Source: Protonemura montana
Taxonomy: Eukaryota > Arthropoda > Insecta > Plecoptera > Nemouridae
Reading direction: 5' to 3'
DNA: 64,000 nt
NCBI GenBank assembly: GCA_947568835.1
Contig: OX387604.1
Coordinates: 23,403,076 to 23,467,075, forward strand
Positions 10,125-21,127 of this stretch are shown one piece after another (positions within the stretch are counted from its first letter, which is position 1; each line of letters opens with the position of its first letter). Under the pieces are notes generated by a model. It ran no database searches and was not told the DNA's origin. It saw only the letters and a list, made by a program, of their open reading frames with translations. The translations under genes and the position numbers were made by a program.

Positions 10125-11381
10125 CATGCTGGAAACCAGGTGTGCTGGATTGCAAACCATGCTGGAAACCAGGTATGCTGGATTGCAAACCATGCTGGAA
10201 GCCAGGTATGCTGGATTGCAAACCATGCTGGAAACCAGGTGTGCTGGATTGCAAACCATGCTGGAAACCAGGTATGCTGGATTGTAAACCATGCTGGAAA
10301 CCAGGTATGCTGGATTGCAAACCATGCTGGAAGCCAGGTATGCTGGATTGCAAACCATGCTGGAAACCAGGTATGCTCGATTGCAAACCATGCTGGAAAC
10401 CAGGTATGCTGGATTGCAAACCATGCTGGAAACCAGGTATAATGGATTGCAAACCATGCTGGAAACCAGGTATGCTGGATTGCAAACCATGCTGGAAACC
10501 AGGTGTGCTGGATTGCAAACCATGCTGGAAACCAGGTATGCTGGATTGCAAACCATGCTGGAAACCAGGTATAATGGATTGCAAACCATGCTGGAAGCCA
10601 GGTATGCTGGATTGCAAACCATGCTGGAAACCAGGTATGCTGGATTGCAAACCATGCTGGAAACCAGGTGTGCTGGATTGCAAACCATGCTGGAAACCAG
10701 GTTTGCTGGATTGCAAACCATGCTGGAAACCAGGTATAATGGATTGCAAACCATGGTGGAAACCAATGTATGCTGGATTGCAAACCATGCTGGAAACCAG
10801 GTGTGCTGGATTGCAAACCATGCTGGAAACCAGGTGTGCTGGATTGCAAACCATGCTGGAAACCAGGTGTGCTGGATTGCAAACCATGCTGGAAACCAGG
10901 TTTGCTGGATTGCAAACCATGCTGGAAACCAGGTATAATGGATTGCAAACCATGGTGGAAACCAATGTATGCTGGATTGCAAACCATGCTGGAAACCAGG
11001 TGTGCTGGATTGCAAACCATGCTGGAAACCAGGTATAATGGATTGCAAACCATGGTGGAAACCAATGTATGCTGGATTGCAAACCATGCTGGAAACCTGG
11101 TATGCTGGATTGCAAACCATGCTAGAAACTAGGTATAATGGATTGCAAACCATGCTGGAAACCAGGTATGCTGGATTGAAAACCATGCTGGAAACCAGGT
11201 ATGCTGGATTGCAAACCATGCTGGAAACCAGGTATGCTGGATTGCAAACCATGCTGGAAACCAGGTATGCTGGATTGTAAACCATGCTGGAAACCAGGTA
11301 TGCTGGATTGTAAACCATGCTGGAAACCAGGTATGCTGGATTGTAAACCATGCTGGAAACCAGGTATGCTGGATTGCAAAC
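10125..11381. repeat. 33-bp satellite, locus 2, about 38 copies
   Basis: Same 33-bp unit and same variant set (gtgctgg, gtataatgg) as locus 1. It has private variants: aagccagg, and a 34-bp unit with ccatggtgg and ccaatgtatgc. The 34-bp unit occurs at about 10763, 10962 and 11062, spaced by 199 and 100 bp, that is six and three units plus one base. This reveals a higher-order repeat and shifts the apparent reading frame each time. The right end (ggattgcaaac) stops 27 bp before the next array. Confidence 0.97.
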
Positions 11382-11408
11382 TGTTTTTTAGAATCCTTGT
11401 TTACCTAC

Positions 11409-12334
11409 AGCCAGGTACTTTGGGTACTGGGTTTGCTGCCAGGTACTTTGGGTACTGGGTTTGCTGTCAGGTACTTTGGAGACTGGGTTTGCTGTCAGGT
11501 ACTTTGGAGACTGGGTTTACTGTCAGGTACTTTGGAGACTGGGTTTACTGTCAGGTACTTTGGAGGCTGGGTTTGCTGTCAGGTACTTTGGAGACTGGGT
11601 TTGCTGCCAGGTACTTTGGAGACTGGGTTTGCTGTCAGGTACTTTGGAGACTGGGTTTACTGTCAGGTACTTTGGAGACTGGGTTTGCTGTCAGGTACTT
11701 TGGAGACTGGGTTTGCTGTCAGGTACTTTGGAGACTGGGTTTGCTGTCAGGTACTTTGGAGACTGGGTTTGCTGTCAGGTACTTTGGAGACTGGGTTTGC
11801 TGTCAGGTACTATGGAGACTGGGTTTGCTGCCAGGTACTTTGGAGACTGGGTTTGCTGTCAGGTACTTGGGAGGCTGGGTTTGCTGTCAGGTACTTTGGA
11901 GACTGGGTTTGCTGTCAGGTACTTTGGAGGCTGGGTTTGCTGTCAGGTACTTTGGAGACTGGGTTTGCTGTCAGGTACTTTGGAGACTGGGTTTGCTGTC
12001 AGGTACTTTGGAGGCTGGGTTTGCTGTCAGGTACTTTGGAGACTGGGTTTGCTGTCAGGTACTTTGGAGACTGGGTTTGCTGTCAGGTACTTTGGAGACT
12101 GGGTTTGCTGTCAGGTACTTTGGAGGCTGGGTTTGCTGTCAGGTACTTTGGAGACTGGGTTTGCTGTCAGGTACTTTGGAGACTGGGTTTGCTGTCAGGT
12201 ACTTTGGAGACTGGGTTTGCTGTCAGGTACTATGGAGACTGGGTTTGCTGTCAGGTACTTTGGAGACTGGGTTTGCTGTCAGGTACTATGGAGACTGGGT
12301 TTGGAGCCAGGTACTTTAGGTACTGGGTTTGCCT
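11409..12334. repeat. 28-bp minisatellite (gctgtcaggtactttggaga + ctgggttt)
   Basis: About 33 copies. The common variants are tgctgcc for tgctgtc, gaggctggg for gagactggg, and ttactg for ttgctg. The terminal copies (tttgggtactggg on the left, tttaggtactggg on the right) differ most from the centre, as in arrays that homogenise from the middle. The 28-bp period cycles through all three frames without stops, so the open frames are artefacts. Confidence 0.96.
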
Positions 12335-12491
12335 GCAGAAACCGCCCGTGGTTGTTATTGTAAAGGGTCTTGTGTGCTGAATCGGGCGCTGGTGGGGTGG
12401 CGGTGGGGATGGTGAGTTTAGGGAGCGGAATCTTTGAAGCAGGAGATTTGAAAGATCTCTAAGAGTGACCACGTGTGGGCGTCCACGTCGT
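12335..12491. other. Short unique spacer
   Basis: GT-rich spacer with no recognised feature. Confidence 0.5.
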
Positions 12492-12529
12492 GTCCCGTCC
12501 CGTCCCGTCCCGTCCCGTCCCGTCCCGTG
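12492..12529. repeat. Pentanucleotide microsatellite (cccgt)n
   Basis: About seven copies of gtccc/cccgt in a row, ending in gtgcc. Confidence 0.92.
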
Positions 12530-15500
12530 CCACTCAGTGTGGCGCTAAAATAACATGACCCAGGTACGAAATCTATAATATAAACTCGTATTGATTCTGC
12601 CGAAATGTGTTTGATGCTTTTTCGAAGATATTTTTGACGGAAAAGCTCGGATATTATTGACTGGCGATTCAAATATGCCCACAGATCAAATAATGACACG
12701 TAGATGTTCTTTGCTTATGGATAGAATGTAGTGCGAGAAAATCACGGAATCCAATTTTAATTAAATCTGCCTGGTTTTTGTGGTGAATCAAAAATACAGA
12801 AATAATATTTAAAGCCATTGTCAACAATATTTCTCTCCGTCGAGCATATTTCTTTCTCTTTGGCAATTATTTCGGAGGTACTTCCGCAATCTGTGCTTAT
12901 GAGCCACTCTCAAGGAAAACCGAATATATTTTTTCTCTGGGAATTTCTTGGAAACCTGTTAAAAAAGTTGTTGACCTCTTCTGTGATGGAGCAGGAAATC
13001 AATTCAATCTTTCAATTACTAGTAAAGCCCGTACAAGAAGCCTCGACGAGCAGCGAGCTGCTGGGCGACAGTCAAGCTTTACGCTGGTGAAAACACAGGA
13101 GTCATGATATAGAAATGCAGCTTAAAAAAAAAATGGAAAAATTGGTAGCATTTATATTCAACTTGTGCCTAGGTTGGCGTAGATTAAAGGAACATTGATG
13201 CGTGATAGTGAATCATCACAATAACAAAATGACAAACGCATTCACACTGAACACGCTCATCACATCTCAACAATTCCTATCCGGCTCGACGAATTGTCAC
13301 TTCCGCTTGGTGCCGCCATTTTGTGTCAGAGTTCTGTTAGGGTTTCGAGTACACTCACGCCACGAGTCGATGGTCCACGTCGAATATTTCACATGCATAT
13401 TGCCTCTGATGTGGCTCTTGCATCCTCTCCCAGCGCAGTCAGTAGCGATTTCAGGGCAAGTCCGGGACAAGTCCGGGCCAAGTCCGGGCCATTTCAATGA
13501 AACCAACAACTGAAAAATCCAATCAAAGTAGATTGTTTTAGATCTCGATTCTGCTGGTGAGTGTACGCGTTAGTTTTTCCTCGGGCGTAATATCCTAATA
13601 TGAGTTGTCAGCAGAGGAGGCTGATATGCGGAATTAATTTCATTTGGTTTTCCGTCTATCGGTGCTGCTCCCGCTATATATGTACGATGTATAGATAGGG
13701 TAGGAGGCATGTGTGCCGTCGGTCTCGGTGGATGGGAGAGAGAGAAGGGGGAGGGCGGGTGGGGTGAAATCGGCCCGCGTTTTTGGGTTTATGTTTCAGG
13801 AGGCTGGACAGGACATGTCAGCAACATCGTTACATATTCCACCCCCATTACATTATTACATTAGTTACTAATGTAGGTATCTATCTTTCCACCATGAGAG
13901 TATTACGCGATTATACAAGCATACATACACAGGGTTATTCTTCAACACTTGCATTTTACAGTTGATCTAATTAGTCAGGTCACACGATTAGGAAAAATGC
14001 TGAACTAACATTAGCCTCCTCACTTGGAGTCGGCCAAGCGTGAAGACTGAGGTCCGCGGGCTGCGAGCTGCGGGTCGAACTGCGGGTCGAACTGCGGGCA
14101 GCATGGTGGTCACGTCAGGTAATCAGCAATGACCACTGATCACGTGTCATCCGTCCACTTACCAGAGCGAGGAAACCAGACTCGACATCTACGCTGGAAT
14201 GTATTTTTGTTCCCGGTCAAGCTGCCGAAAGAAAAATATCAAAAAAATGTTCAGACCATTTTTGATAATGATATTATTACACGAGTATCAAAAAAAAATG
14301 TGACTTTCGAGTCTATAAATGAAATTGTTCGTGAGAGACATTCAATGAAGCGGACTACGCTTCTGATTACTTGCTAGTTAGACTTACGCGCGTTGCTGGC
14401 TAGGGAAGGGAGGAAAGATAATAATGAAATCCTTCAGTAATAAGAATGGAGGAGGCAGTCGAAGTACAATTATTTTTACAAGCTTAAGTTCTTTGTGCGA
14501 AAAACTTGACTCATTAGTTAGTTGCGTCGGAGTGCCATGCTCATTTGTCTCTGAAAGTCTCTATGTATTCTTTGCCTGTATCGCATTGTTCGTGCAGTCT
14601 TGTTAATCATTGCCTGCTCAGTCGTGTGTTCATTTCTTGTCTTGATGTACAATGGGGCCGGCACCTCGACATCGCTAGACACCGGCTCCTCCACCTCGAG
14701 ACTAGCGCCGCTCAGCAGAAGAGGGAAGAGCGAATGAAGAAGAGTGGAAAGGGAAGAGGGAAAACAGTTTCTTCTTGTACGCTTCTTGTGCGATTATTAA
14801 GACGTCAGGATATTTTCACGTTTTAACTGAGCCCTCCAATACAACAGCAGTTGTCTTCGAATGGTCCATTTCATTCCTCGAGATACTTAGACGTTCGACA
14901 GGTTACCTTTCGGAACAATTGGCCACGTCTTAGGGACGCCTTAGGACTAAAGGACACTTTGGGACACCTTAAGTACTCTGTTTATGAAATGAGAGGCCAG
15001 CGCTAGGGGCCCAGGGGCAGGGGCCCAGGCAATTAGGAACTCGGTTGTATACAATTAGCCGAGCTTTCGCTCTTTATGTCTTGGATCATGAGGTCCCGAC
15101 TCATGGAGGAGAAATGGAAGTCGGTGCGGTGGGGTTGGGGGAGGGGGACGACGGGAGGGGGGATGAAGTATCCTTTAAGACATAGCACCGAGGAAAAAGG
15201 ATTAGTAAGGATGAAAAAAGACAGTAAAAGAAGATTAAGTGGGCGAACGGGAGAGTATAGCAGGAGCTGTAGGAGATCACTTGTACCAGTCAAGCAGAAA
15301 GAATAAAAACAAATATAGTACTTACTGTACCTAATTATGATATCAGCTTAATTGTGGAAGAATTAGTGTCTTCGAGTAGTACAACCGGGCCTACATAAAA
15401 GTGTATACTGCTGTTAATAAAGCATAGGGAAGTAATTCATTATCCCCTTGAGGGTTACCGAAGTAAAGAGTTCGACCGACAGACGATTTCGCTCAAAATG

Positions 15501-15752
15501 TCGAAGAAAAACGGGCTAAATATAATTTCTCAATGCAGTCAATTTTGATCGAAACTTTTGATTCGAATGGAATTGATTGAATTGATTGAAAGCGTTAATT
15601 TATGATTTATGATCAATTAAGAACTAGTTCTTGCTAATTACCTGAAGCATTCTTACCTGAAGCTGGCTTCGCCACATCGAAGAGATGAGGTGACGATGAA
15701 CCTAACCCTAACTAAGTGATTTGCATCTATTGTGTTTTAGTATACACTAAAC
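12530..15752. other. Unique DNA, no gene recognised
   Basis: Several 60-100 codon open frames occur (for example 12818-13090 and 14545-14826 on the plus strand), but none shows a domain or convincing splice sites. Small repeats are aagtccgggcc (3-4 copies, 13454-13490) and cgggtcgaactg (14053-14100). A purine-rich G patch lies at 15120-15165. A possible SINE remnant (gatgaacctaaccctaac) is at about 15695-15712. Confidence 0.5.
13454..13490. repeat. 12-bp repeat (aagtccgggcca)
   Basis: Three to four copies: gcaagtccggga, caagtccgggcc, aagtccgggcc. The core is shared with the degenerate array at 9771-9892. Confidence 0.8.
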
Positions 15753-15890
15753 CTACTGGCCGTGTGGCAATAGTCTTAAGACGTAGATAGATGAGTGAGT
15801 GATGATGAGGATGATGATGAGGATGATGATGAGGATGATGATGAACCTAATCTAGACTAAAATAGAGGAGGGGAAACCAGTTGCCGACGT
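15753..15890 (-). mobile_element. 5S-SINE fragment (3' body)
   Basis: Diverged minus-strand piece of the SINE family: it matches the actggcc...gtctaatggcg, gatgatgaacctaacctagcctag and gaggggaaacccggtgccgg blocks of the fuller copies. The gatgatgag triplets inside it have expanded locally (15798-15843). The 5S-derived head and the terminal tail are missing. Confidence 0.65.
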
Positions 15891-16345
15891 TCGAAAGCAC
15901 TACTACCGTTAAACTCATGTTCAACAAAAACAATTTCCAAAATTGTTGTCACCGTAGGTGCTAAAGTAAAAAAAAAAAAAAATACGATTTTTTTTTTGTT
16001 CAATTAAACTGTACTCCCTGGAAAAAAAGGATGGGAAAATGGAACTGTTGACTCTTTCCGCTTCCGCCTCCGCTTCCATTGACAAACTGACTTGCGATTG
16101 ATATAAAGGAGAAGAAATAGCAAAGTGCCGATATATAGCGGGGTTTGGGTGTTGTAGGAGGGATTGTGGAGGGGGGAGGGGGGGGGGTTGTATACTGTCT
16201 ACTGTCTGAACAGGTGGATTCATTCTCACAGTGTACTGGCCACTTTCAAAACATTGTTAGCCATAACACAAAAGTCATCCCTGTGTGAGGAGTTTCCCCC
16301 CACCCTTCCTCCACCGCAATCCACTCGCACCCACCTCACGCACTG
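15891..16345. other. Unique DNA, no gene recognised
   Basis: Contains A and T homopolymers near 15969-15998 and a G-rich patch at 16169-16188. No gene seen. Confidence 0.5.
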
Positions 16346-16703
16346 TGTTTAAACCGAACACCGAAGTTAAGCAACACTGCGCTGGTTCATGTATTGGATG
16401 GGTGATCACCGAACTGTTTGTCGTGTTGGAAACAACGGTCCTCGTGAGATCACCGAAGTTAAGCAACACTGCGCTGGTTCATGTATTGGATGGGTGATCA
16501 CCGAACTGTTTGGTGTGTTGGAAACAACGGTCCTCGTGAGATCACCGAAGTTAAGCAACACTGCGCTGGGTCAGGTATTGGATGGGTGACCATCATACAC
16601 ATGACCAGTTCTGTTCGGGAGAGAGGTTAGACCGACGCCATTAGACCAGTACCACATGGCCCGTTGTCAAAACAGTGCGTCGTTAAACACCAAAAATCAC
16701 TGC
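16346..16703 (+). mobile_element. 5S-SINE with tandemly triplicated 5S head and internal deletion
   Basis: Plus-strand element. Three 5S-rRNA-like heads follow one another with an exact 92-bp period: ccgaagttaagcaacactgc starts at 16361, 16453 and 16545. Each carries the 5S-type internal promoter landmarks, an A-box-like gaagttaagcaacactg and a C-box-like ggatgggtgatc or ggatgggtgacc. After the third head the element goes through catacacatgaccagttctg and ttcgggagagaggtt, then skips the body seen in other copies and joins agaccgacgccattagacca and the tail gtgcgtcgttaaacaccaaa. It is therefore a compact derivative of the 410-425 bp family. Confidence 0.85.
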
Positions 16704-17077
16704 GGTGACCGCATAGCTAATTCTATTAAAATGTTATTTTCTGATTTTCTTACTGGAACCAGAATCAAAATCATATGTTTTTTTTTACTCATCGGAATTG
16801 GAATCGGAGCAAACAAAAATCCGACGCCTGCAGTTATGATTAGTTTCGGCTAAATGTTCTTCGAATCACTTAGATGCATTTAATGCATTCTATTGATGCA
16901 TTTTGTACATTTATTTCAAGACCAAACAAAAGCCTCTACCCCCCCCCCCCCCCCACCCACCCAGCACATGCCACTTTCTTCATATTTTGCACTGTGAAAG
17001 AAATATTGGTATTTGCATTATAATTACAGACCAGGTTCTATTCCAGGTACGTTACATAAACTGCAATGAGCGACCAA
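16704..17077. other. Unique DNA with a C16 run
   Basis: AT-rich. A run of 16 C lies at 16939-16954, the only long run of C rather than G on this strand. No gene seen. Confidence 0.55.
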
Positions 17078-17703
17078 CCTGCTTGTCCTTCTCACCTGCT
17101 TGTCCTTCTCACCTGCTTGTCCTTCTCACCTGCTTGTCCTTCTCACCTGCTTGTCCTTCTCACCTGCTTGTCCTTCTCACCTGCTTGTCCTTCTCACCTG
17201 CTTGTCCTTCTCACCTGCTTGTCCTTCTCACATGCTTGTCCTTCTCACCTGCTTGTCCTTCTCACCTGCTTGTCCTTCTCACCTGCTTGTCCTTCTCACA
17301 TGCTTGTCCTTCTCACCTGCTTGTCCTTCTCACATGCTTGTCCTTCTCACCTGCTTGTCCTTCTCACATGCTTGTCCTTCTCACATGCTTGTCCTTCTCA
17401 CCTGCTTGTCCTTCTCACCTGCTTGTCCTTCTCACATGCTTGTCCTTCTCACATGCTTGTCCTTCTCACATGCTTGTCCTTCTCACATGCTTGTCCTTCT
17501 CACATGCTTGTCCTTCTCACCTGCTTGTCCTTCTCACATGCTTGTCCTTCTCACATGCTTGTCCTTCTCACATGCTTGTCCTTCTCACCTGCTTGTCCTT
17601 CTCACCTGCTTGTCCTTCTCACATGCTTGTCCTTCTCACCTGCTTGTCCTTCTCACCTGCTTGTCCTTCTCACCTGCTTGTCCTTCTCACCTGCTTGTCC
17701 TTC
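17078..17703. repeat. 17-bp minisatellite (cttgtccttctcacctg)
   Basis: About 37 copies, varying almost only at one position (cacctg versus cacatg), which makes a two-state pattern along the array. The pyrimidine-rich strand is the plus strand. Three overlapping stop-free frames (SFSPACPSHLLVLLTCL) result from the 17-bp period. Confidence 0.97.
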
Positions 17704-18146
17704 AATGCAAATGTTTGGATCTCTTTTGATGTTCAGGTTAATCATATCTTTCACGGTAGACAACTTCACATTTTTACACAAATATATAATTGTGCCATGA
17801 ATTTAGACCAATTAGAAGCAATTAGACCAAGCGGACAGATTTAATGGGTTCATATTAGCAAGTTTTTCAATTTATCGCGAGGCAATTAAACGCTTAGGGC
17901 GTGTGTTCTGTTCTAATAAAGTATTGAAGACAGAGTTTTAGTCAAGCCCAGGTGCTTTCGAGACTTTTTAATGTCTTTCTGTAATGGCCGGTATTGGAAA
18001 TGTGGTGCAGTATTAAACGTGGGAGCGGAAAATAATAAAGGAAAGAATATATTACATATTTTAATAACTTTGCTTTGTGTAATACTTGTAGATAATTGAA
18101 CAATTTAAAGATTTCATACTGCAATCCTGTACCTCTATTATTTCAC
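17704..18146. other. Unique DNA, no gene recognised
   Basis: AT-rich with nothing recognisable on either strand. Confidence 0.5.
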
Positions 18147-18840
18147 TTTAGCATTAAGCACCAGCGAGCATGTTAGTACCATGGTGTTAGCACCATAATG
18201 TTAGCACCATAATTTTAGCTCCATAATATTAGCACCATAATATTAGCACCATAAAGTTAGCACCATAATGCTAGTTCTAGTAGCACCATTGTAGCACCGT
18301 AGCACCATAGCACCAAAGCACCGTAGCACCATAATGTTAGCACCATAATGTTAGCTCCATGATATTAGCACCATAAAGTTAGCTCCATAATGTTAGTTCT
18401 AGTAGCACCATTGTAGCACCAAAGCACCAAAGCACCAAAGCACCGTAGCACCGTAGCACCATAATGTTAGCACCATAATGTTAGTTCTAGTAGCACCATA
18501 ATGTTAGCACCATAATGTTAGTTCTAGTAGCACCATAATGTTAGCACCATAATGTTAGTTCTAGTAGCACCATAATGTTAGCACCATAATGTTAGTTCTA
18601 GTAGCACCATTGTAGCACCGTAGCACCAAAGCGCCGTAGCACCGTAGCACCATAATGTTAGCACCATAATGTTAGTTCTAGTAGCACCATTGCAGCACCG
18701 TAGCACCGTAGCACCATAATGTTAGCACCATAATGTTAGTTCTAGTAGCACAATAATGTTAGCACCATAATGTTAGTTCTAGTAGCACCATTGCGGCATC
18801 ATTGTAGCACCATAGAAGCACCGTAGCACCATAGCATCAT
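18147..18840. repeat. Mosaic array: 14-bp, 8-bp and 37-bp nested units
   Basis: Built from ttagcaccataatg (14 bp), gtagcacc or aaagcacc (8 bp) and gttctag connectors. In the middle, a 37-bp higher-order unit (gttctagtagcaccataatg followed by ttagcaccataatgtta) repeats several times around 18485-18605. All parts share the word agcacca. Confidence 0.93.
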
Positions 18841-20243
18841 GGATCCTTCATGACAAGTAAATAGTAAAGCATCCTCTTTATTAAGTTCTTATGAGACACA
18901 TAAAGCCACACTTGTTTAAGTAATCCATGGAGATTTTATCATCTGTCCGTGATTGATTTCCGTCTTTCAGAAGTTATTTAAATGTTCAACTGGAATTTCT
19001 TTTCAGTGCTCAAACATTGGGGTGAATTGCTTCCATCTTTTGTTTTATTAAGATGATAAGATGACATATCAAGGTTAAGGAAGTTAGTGAACATGTGAAC
19101 TGAAATAACTGATCTGGATTGACATTCATTGTAAAATCACAGCGAAGAAAATAAGCAACGACGCACAAAAAATGCAATTAAACTGTCCTTCAGAAAACTC
19201 AACATGACCAACCTCCAAGAAACTGGACAAAAACTGGACAGAAATTATTGCGTGAAAGTAACAGACCCTAGTTACTGGTCTTATTCTAGATACTAGTCTA
19301 ACCTAGTTACTGGTCTTACCCTAGTTACTTGTCTTCCCTAGTTACTTAGGCCCATTGGATTTTACCGCAGTGGAATATGCGTATGATTCTGGACATTTTT
19401 ACCAGCGGTCCATTCACATGGTTTTTTTTATCCCTCGGTCAAAATTGACTCTGAAATTTGTTCAAAAAACTACCATCAAACTACGCGTCAATGCAGTTTT
19501 GAAAGTAATCACCAAATAATCAAAATTAAGAAATCAATCGATTTTAAATTTATTAATTTTTACCTCCTCGAAGAATTTTGCTGAGTATTTTATTGCCTCG
19601 CTTCAAGTGCAGAGAAATGAAAGAATCAGTCCTGCGATAAGAAGGCTTAGCGAATTTATAAGGATACGAAAAATCATTATTTTACAGCGCGCTAACGCAC
19701 TTGGCGTTCCACATTTCTTGTGCTAGAAAATCGATTGAAATTGATTGAAATTGATTTGAAATCGGGATGCAATCACGAACTCAATGATATCAAGAAAATT
19801 ATGAAATTCCCGATTTAGTAGGTATATTTTTTTTTGCAACGGTTCGGGAATTTCTTAATAAATAATAATCCTTCGAGTGGGATAAGCTTGGTAGTATTTA
19901 CAACATGATGTAATTTTGCTCCTTGGCTAGACTGAATTTTAGCTGTGGAATGAGAGGCAAGTTGCACATGGAACTAGTTGGAACTTTTCAATATTTCGCG
20001 ACTCGATAAAACAAGGAGCTTGCGAAATGAACGTCCTGTCGCTTTGAGACCTGAAACTCGACTGATGTGGTTATGGCAAAGCCTGGAGGTTCAAAGGGTT
20101 GATGGCCGTTAATTTTAGAGTGCGACATTTTGAAAGTGATGTGTTGTTTATCTTAGCTAATCTTACCGCTGCAAATAATCTTATTGCGACCGTATGGCGC
20201 AATCAAGGTTTTCTTCCTAGAACCTCCGGAGTCCTCCAATGTC
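18841..20243. other. Unique DNA, no gene recognised
   Basis: AT-rich. A degenerate ~18-bp repeat (gttactggtcttaccctag, about four copies) lies at 19266-19345. No gene, RNA or transposon recognised. Confidence 0.5.
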
Positions 20244-21127
20244 AGCGGGGTTCTCAGGGGCTTAGCGGGGTTCTCCGGGGTTCTCAGGGGTTCTGTGGGG
20301 TTCACCGAAGGTTCTCCGGGGTTCTCAGGGGCTTAGCGGGGTTCTCCGGGGTTCTCAGGGGTTCTGTGGGGTTCACCGAAGGTTCTCCGGGGTTCTCAGG
20401 GGTTCTCTATAGTTCTCCGGGGATTTTACGGGGTTCTACGGGCTTCACTGGGCTATTCTGGGTCCTTTGGGACTATTCTGGTCTCTCTGGGGACCCATTG
20501 GAACGTCATTACAGGATATTGCCAAGTTTATTTACGATCTTACTTCCCTTTAGCACAATCACTGTGCAGTTTACTGTCAGTTGGCGGCGGCAGGGGAGGG
20601 GGGTGTCACCAATCTCTTCTTCACTACGTACACCACTGACTGTATTCTGTCACATGCTATATATCTATTGGAAGTTAGCAAGTAGTAACCCGTTTGTCAG
20701 CAGTTCGAATGGCTCCCTAAAACATGCTCGTTGGATTTCACTGCGTTCTGAATCCAGAGAAATTGAAAAGCAAGGTGAGAATTCAAATTTTCTTTCGTTT
20801 CTCGGTGCCGACATAACTTTTCTTTTAATCTGTTGCGTCACGTGGGAAGCAATTTCTTATATTTTCCCGCCTACTGAGTTTGTGGATTGGCATTTCAATC
20901 GCGGGAGAGAAATACTACTTTTCAAACGTCCCCCAAGGGGTATTTTATCAACGAATTTGGTTTTAAAAGCGGGCAAAATGGATATTGCATTATCAAATTT
21001 GAATGAATATATTATTATTTATCAACTTCCTATTTTTCATAGCTTGATATTGTCGCTATACTACAATGTCGAAATATTGCATATAAAATGTCCGCACAAT
21101 GAAGGGAATCGGATGAAGTATTGGTAG
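20102..21127 (+). other. Long open frame of doubtful coding status
   Basis: A 341-codon frame from an ATG at 20102 to a TAG at 21127. Residues about 45-140 come from the ggggttctc repeat at 20244-20450 and are rich in G, V, L, S and F. The remaining ~200 residues are not low-complexity and include a hydrophobic stretch (FLLICCVTW) but no domain I recognise. A possible splice donor (aag|gtgaga) interrupts it near 20772. Being open this long in AT-rich DNA is unusual, but there is no promoter, intron or homology support. It may be chance plus a stop-free repeat. Confidence 0.2.
20244..20450. repeat. 71-bp repeat made of ggggttct sub-repeats
   Basis: The block ttctcaggggcttagcgggg ... ttcaccgaagg occurs at 20251 and again at 20322, a 71-bp period. 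It is itself built from 9-11 bp ggttctcaggg and ggttctccggg words that continue in degenerate form to about 20450. Confidence 0.85.

Noticed and set aside
11201-12380. Three overlapping 300-372 codon frames (GLLSGTLETGFAVRYF repeats)
   Set aside because: All three plus frames encode the same 28-residue cycle because the 28-bp unit shifts frame each time; a satellite artefact.
16346-16625. Genuine 5S rRNA gene cluster
   Set aside because: The heads are diverged from 5S rRNA, 92 bp rather than about 120 bp, lack a terminal T-run terminator after each unit, and lead into a SINE body and tail.
16903-17844. 313-codon frame with CPSHLLVLLTCLSFSPA repeats that looks membrane-like
   Set aside because: The hydrophobic pattern comes from the pyrimidine-rich 17-bp array and appears in all three frames.
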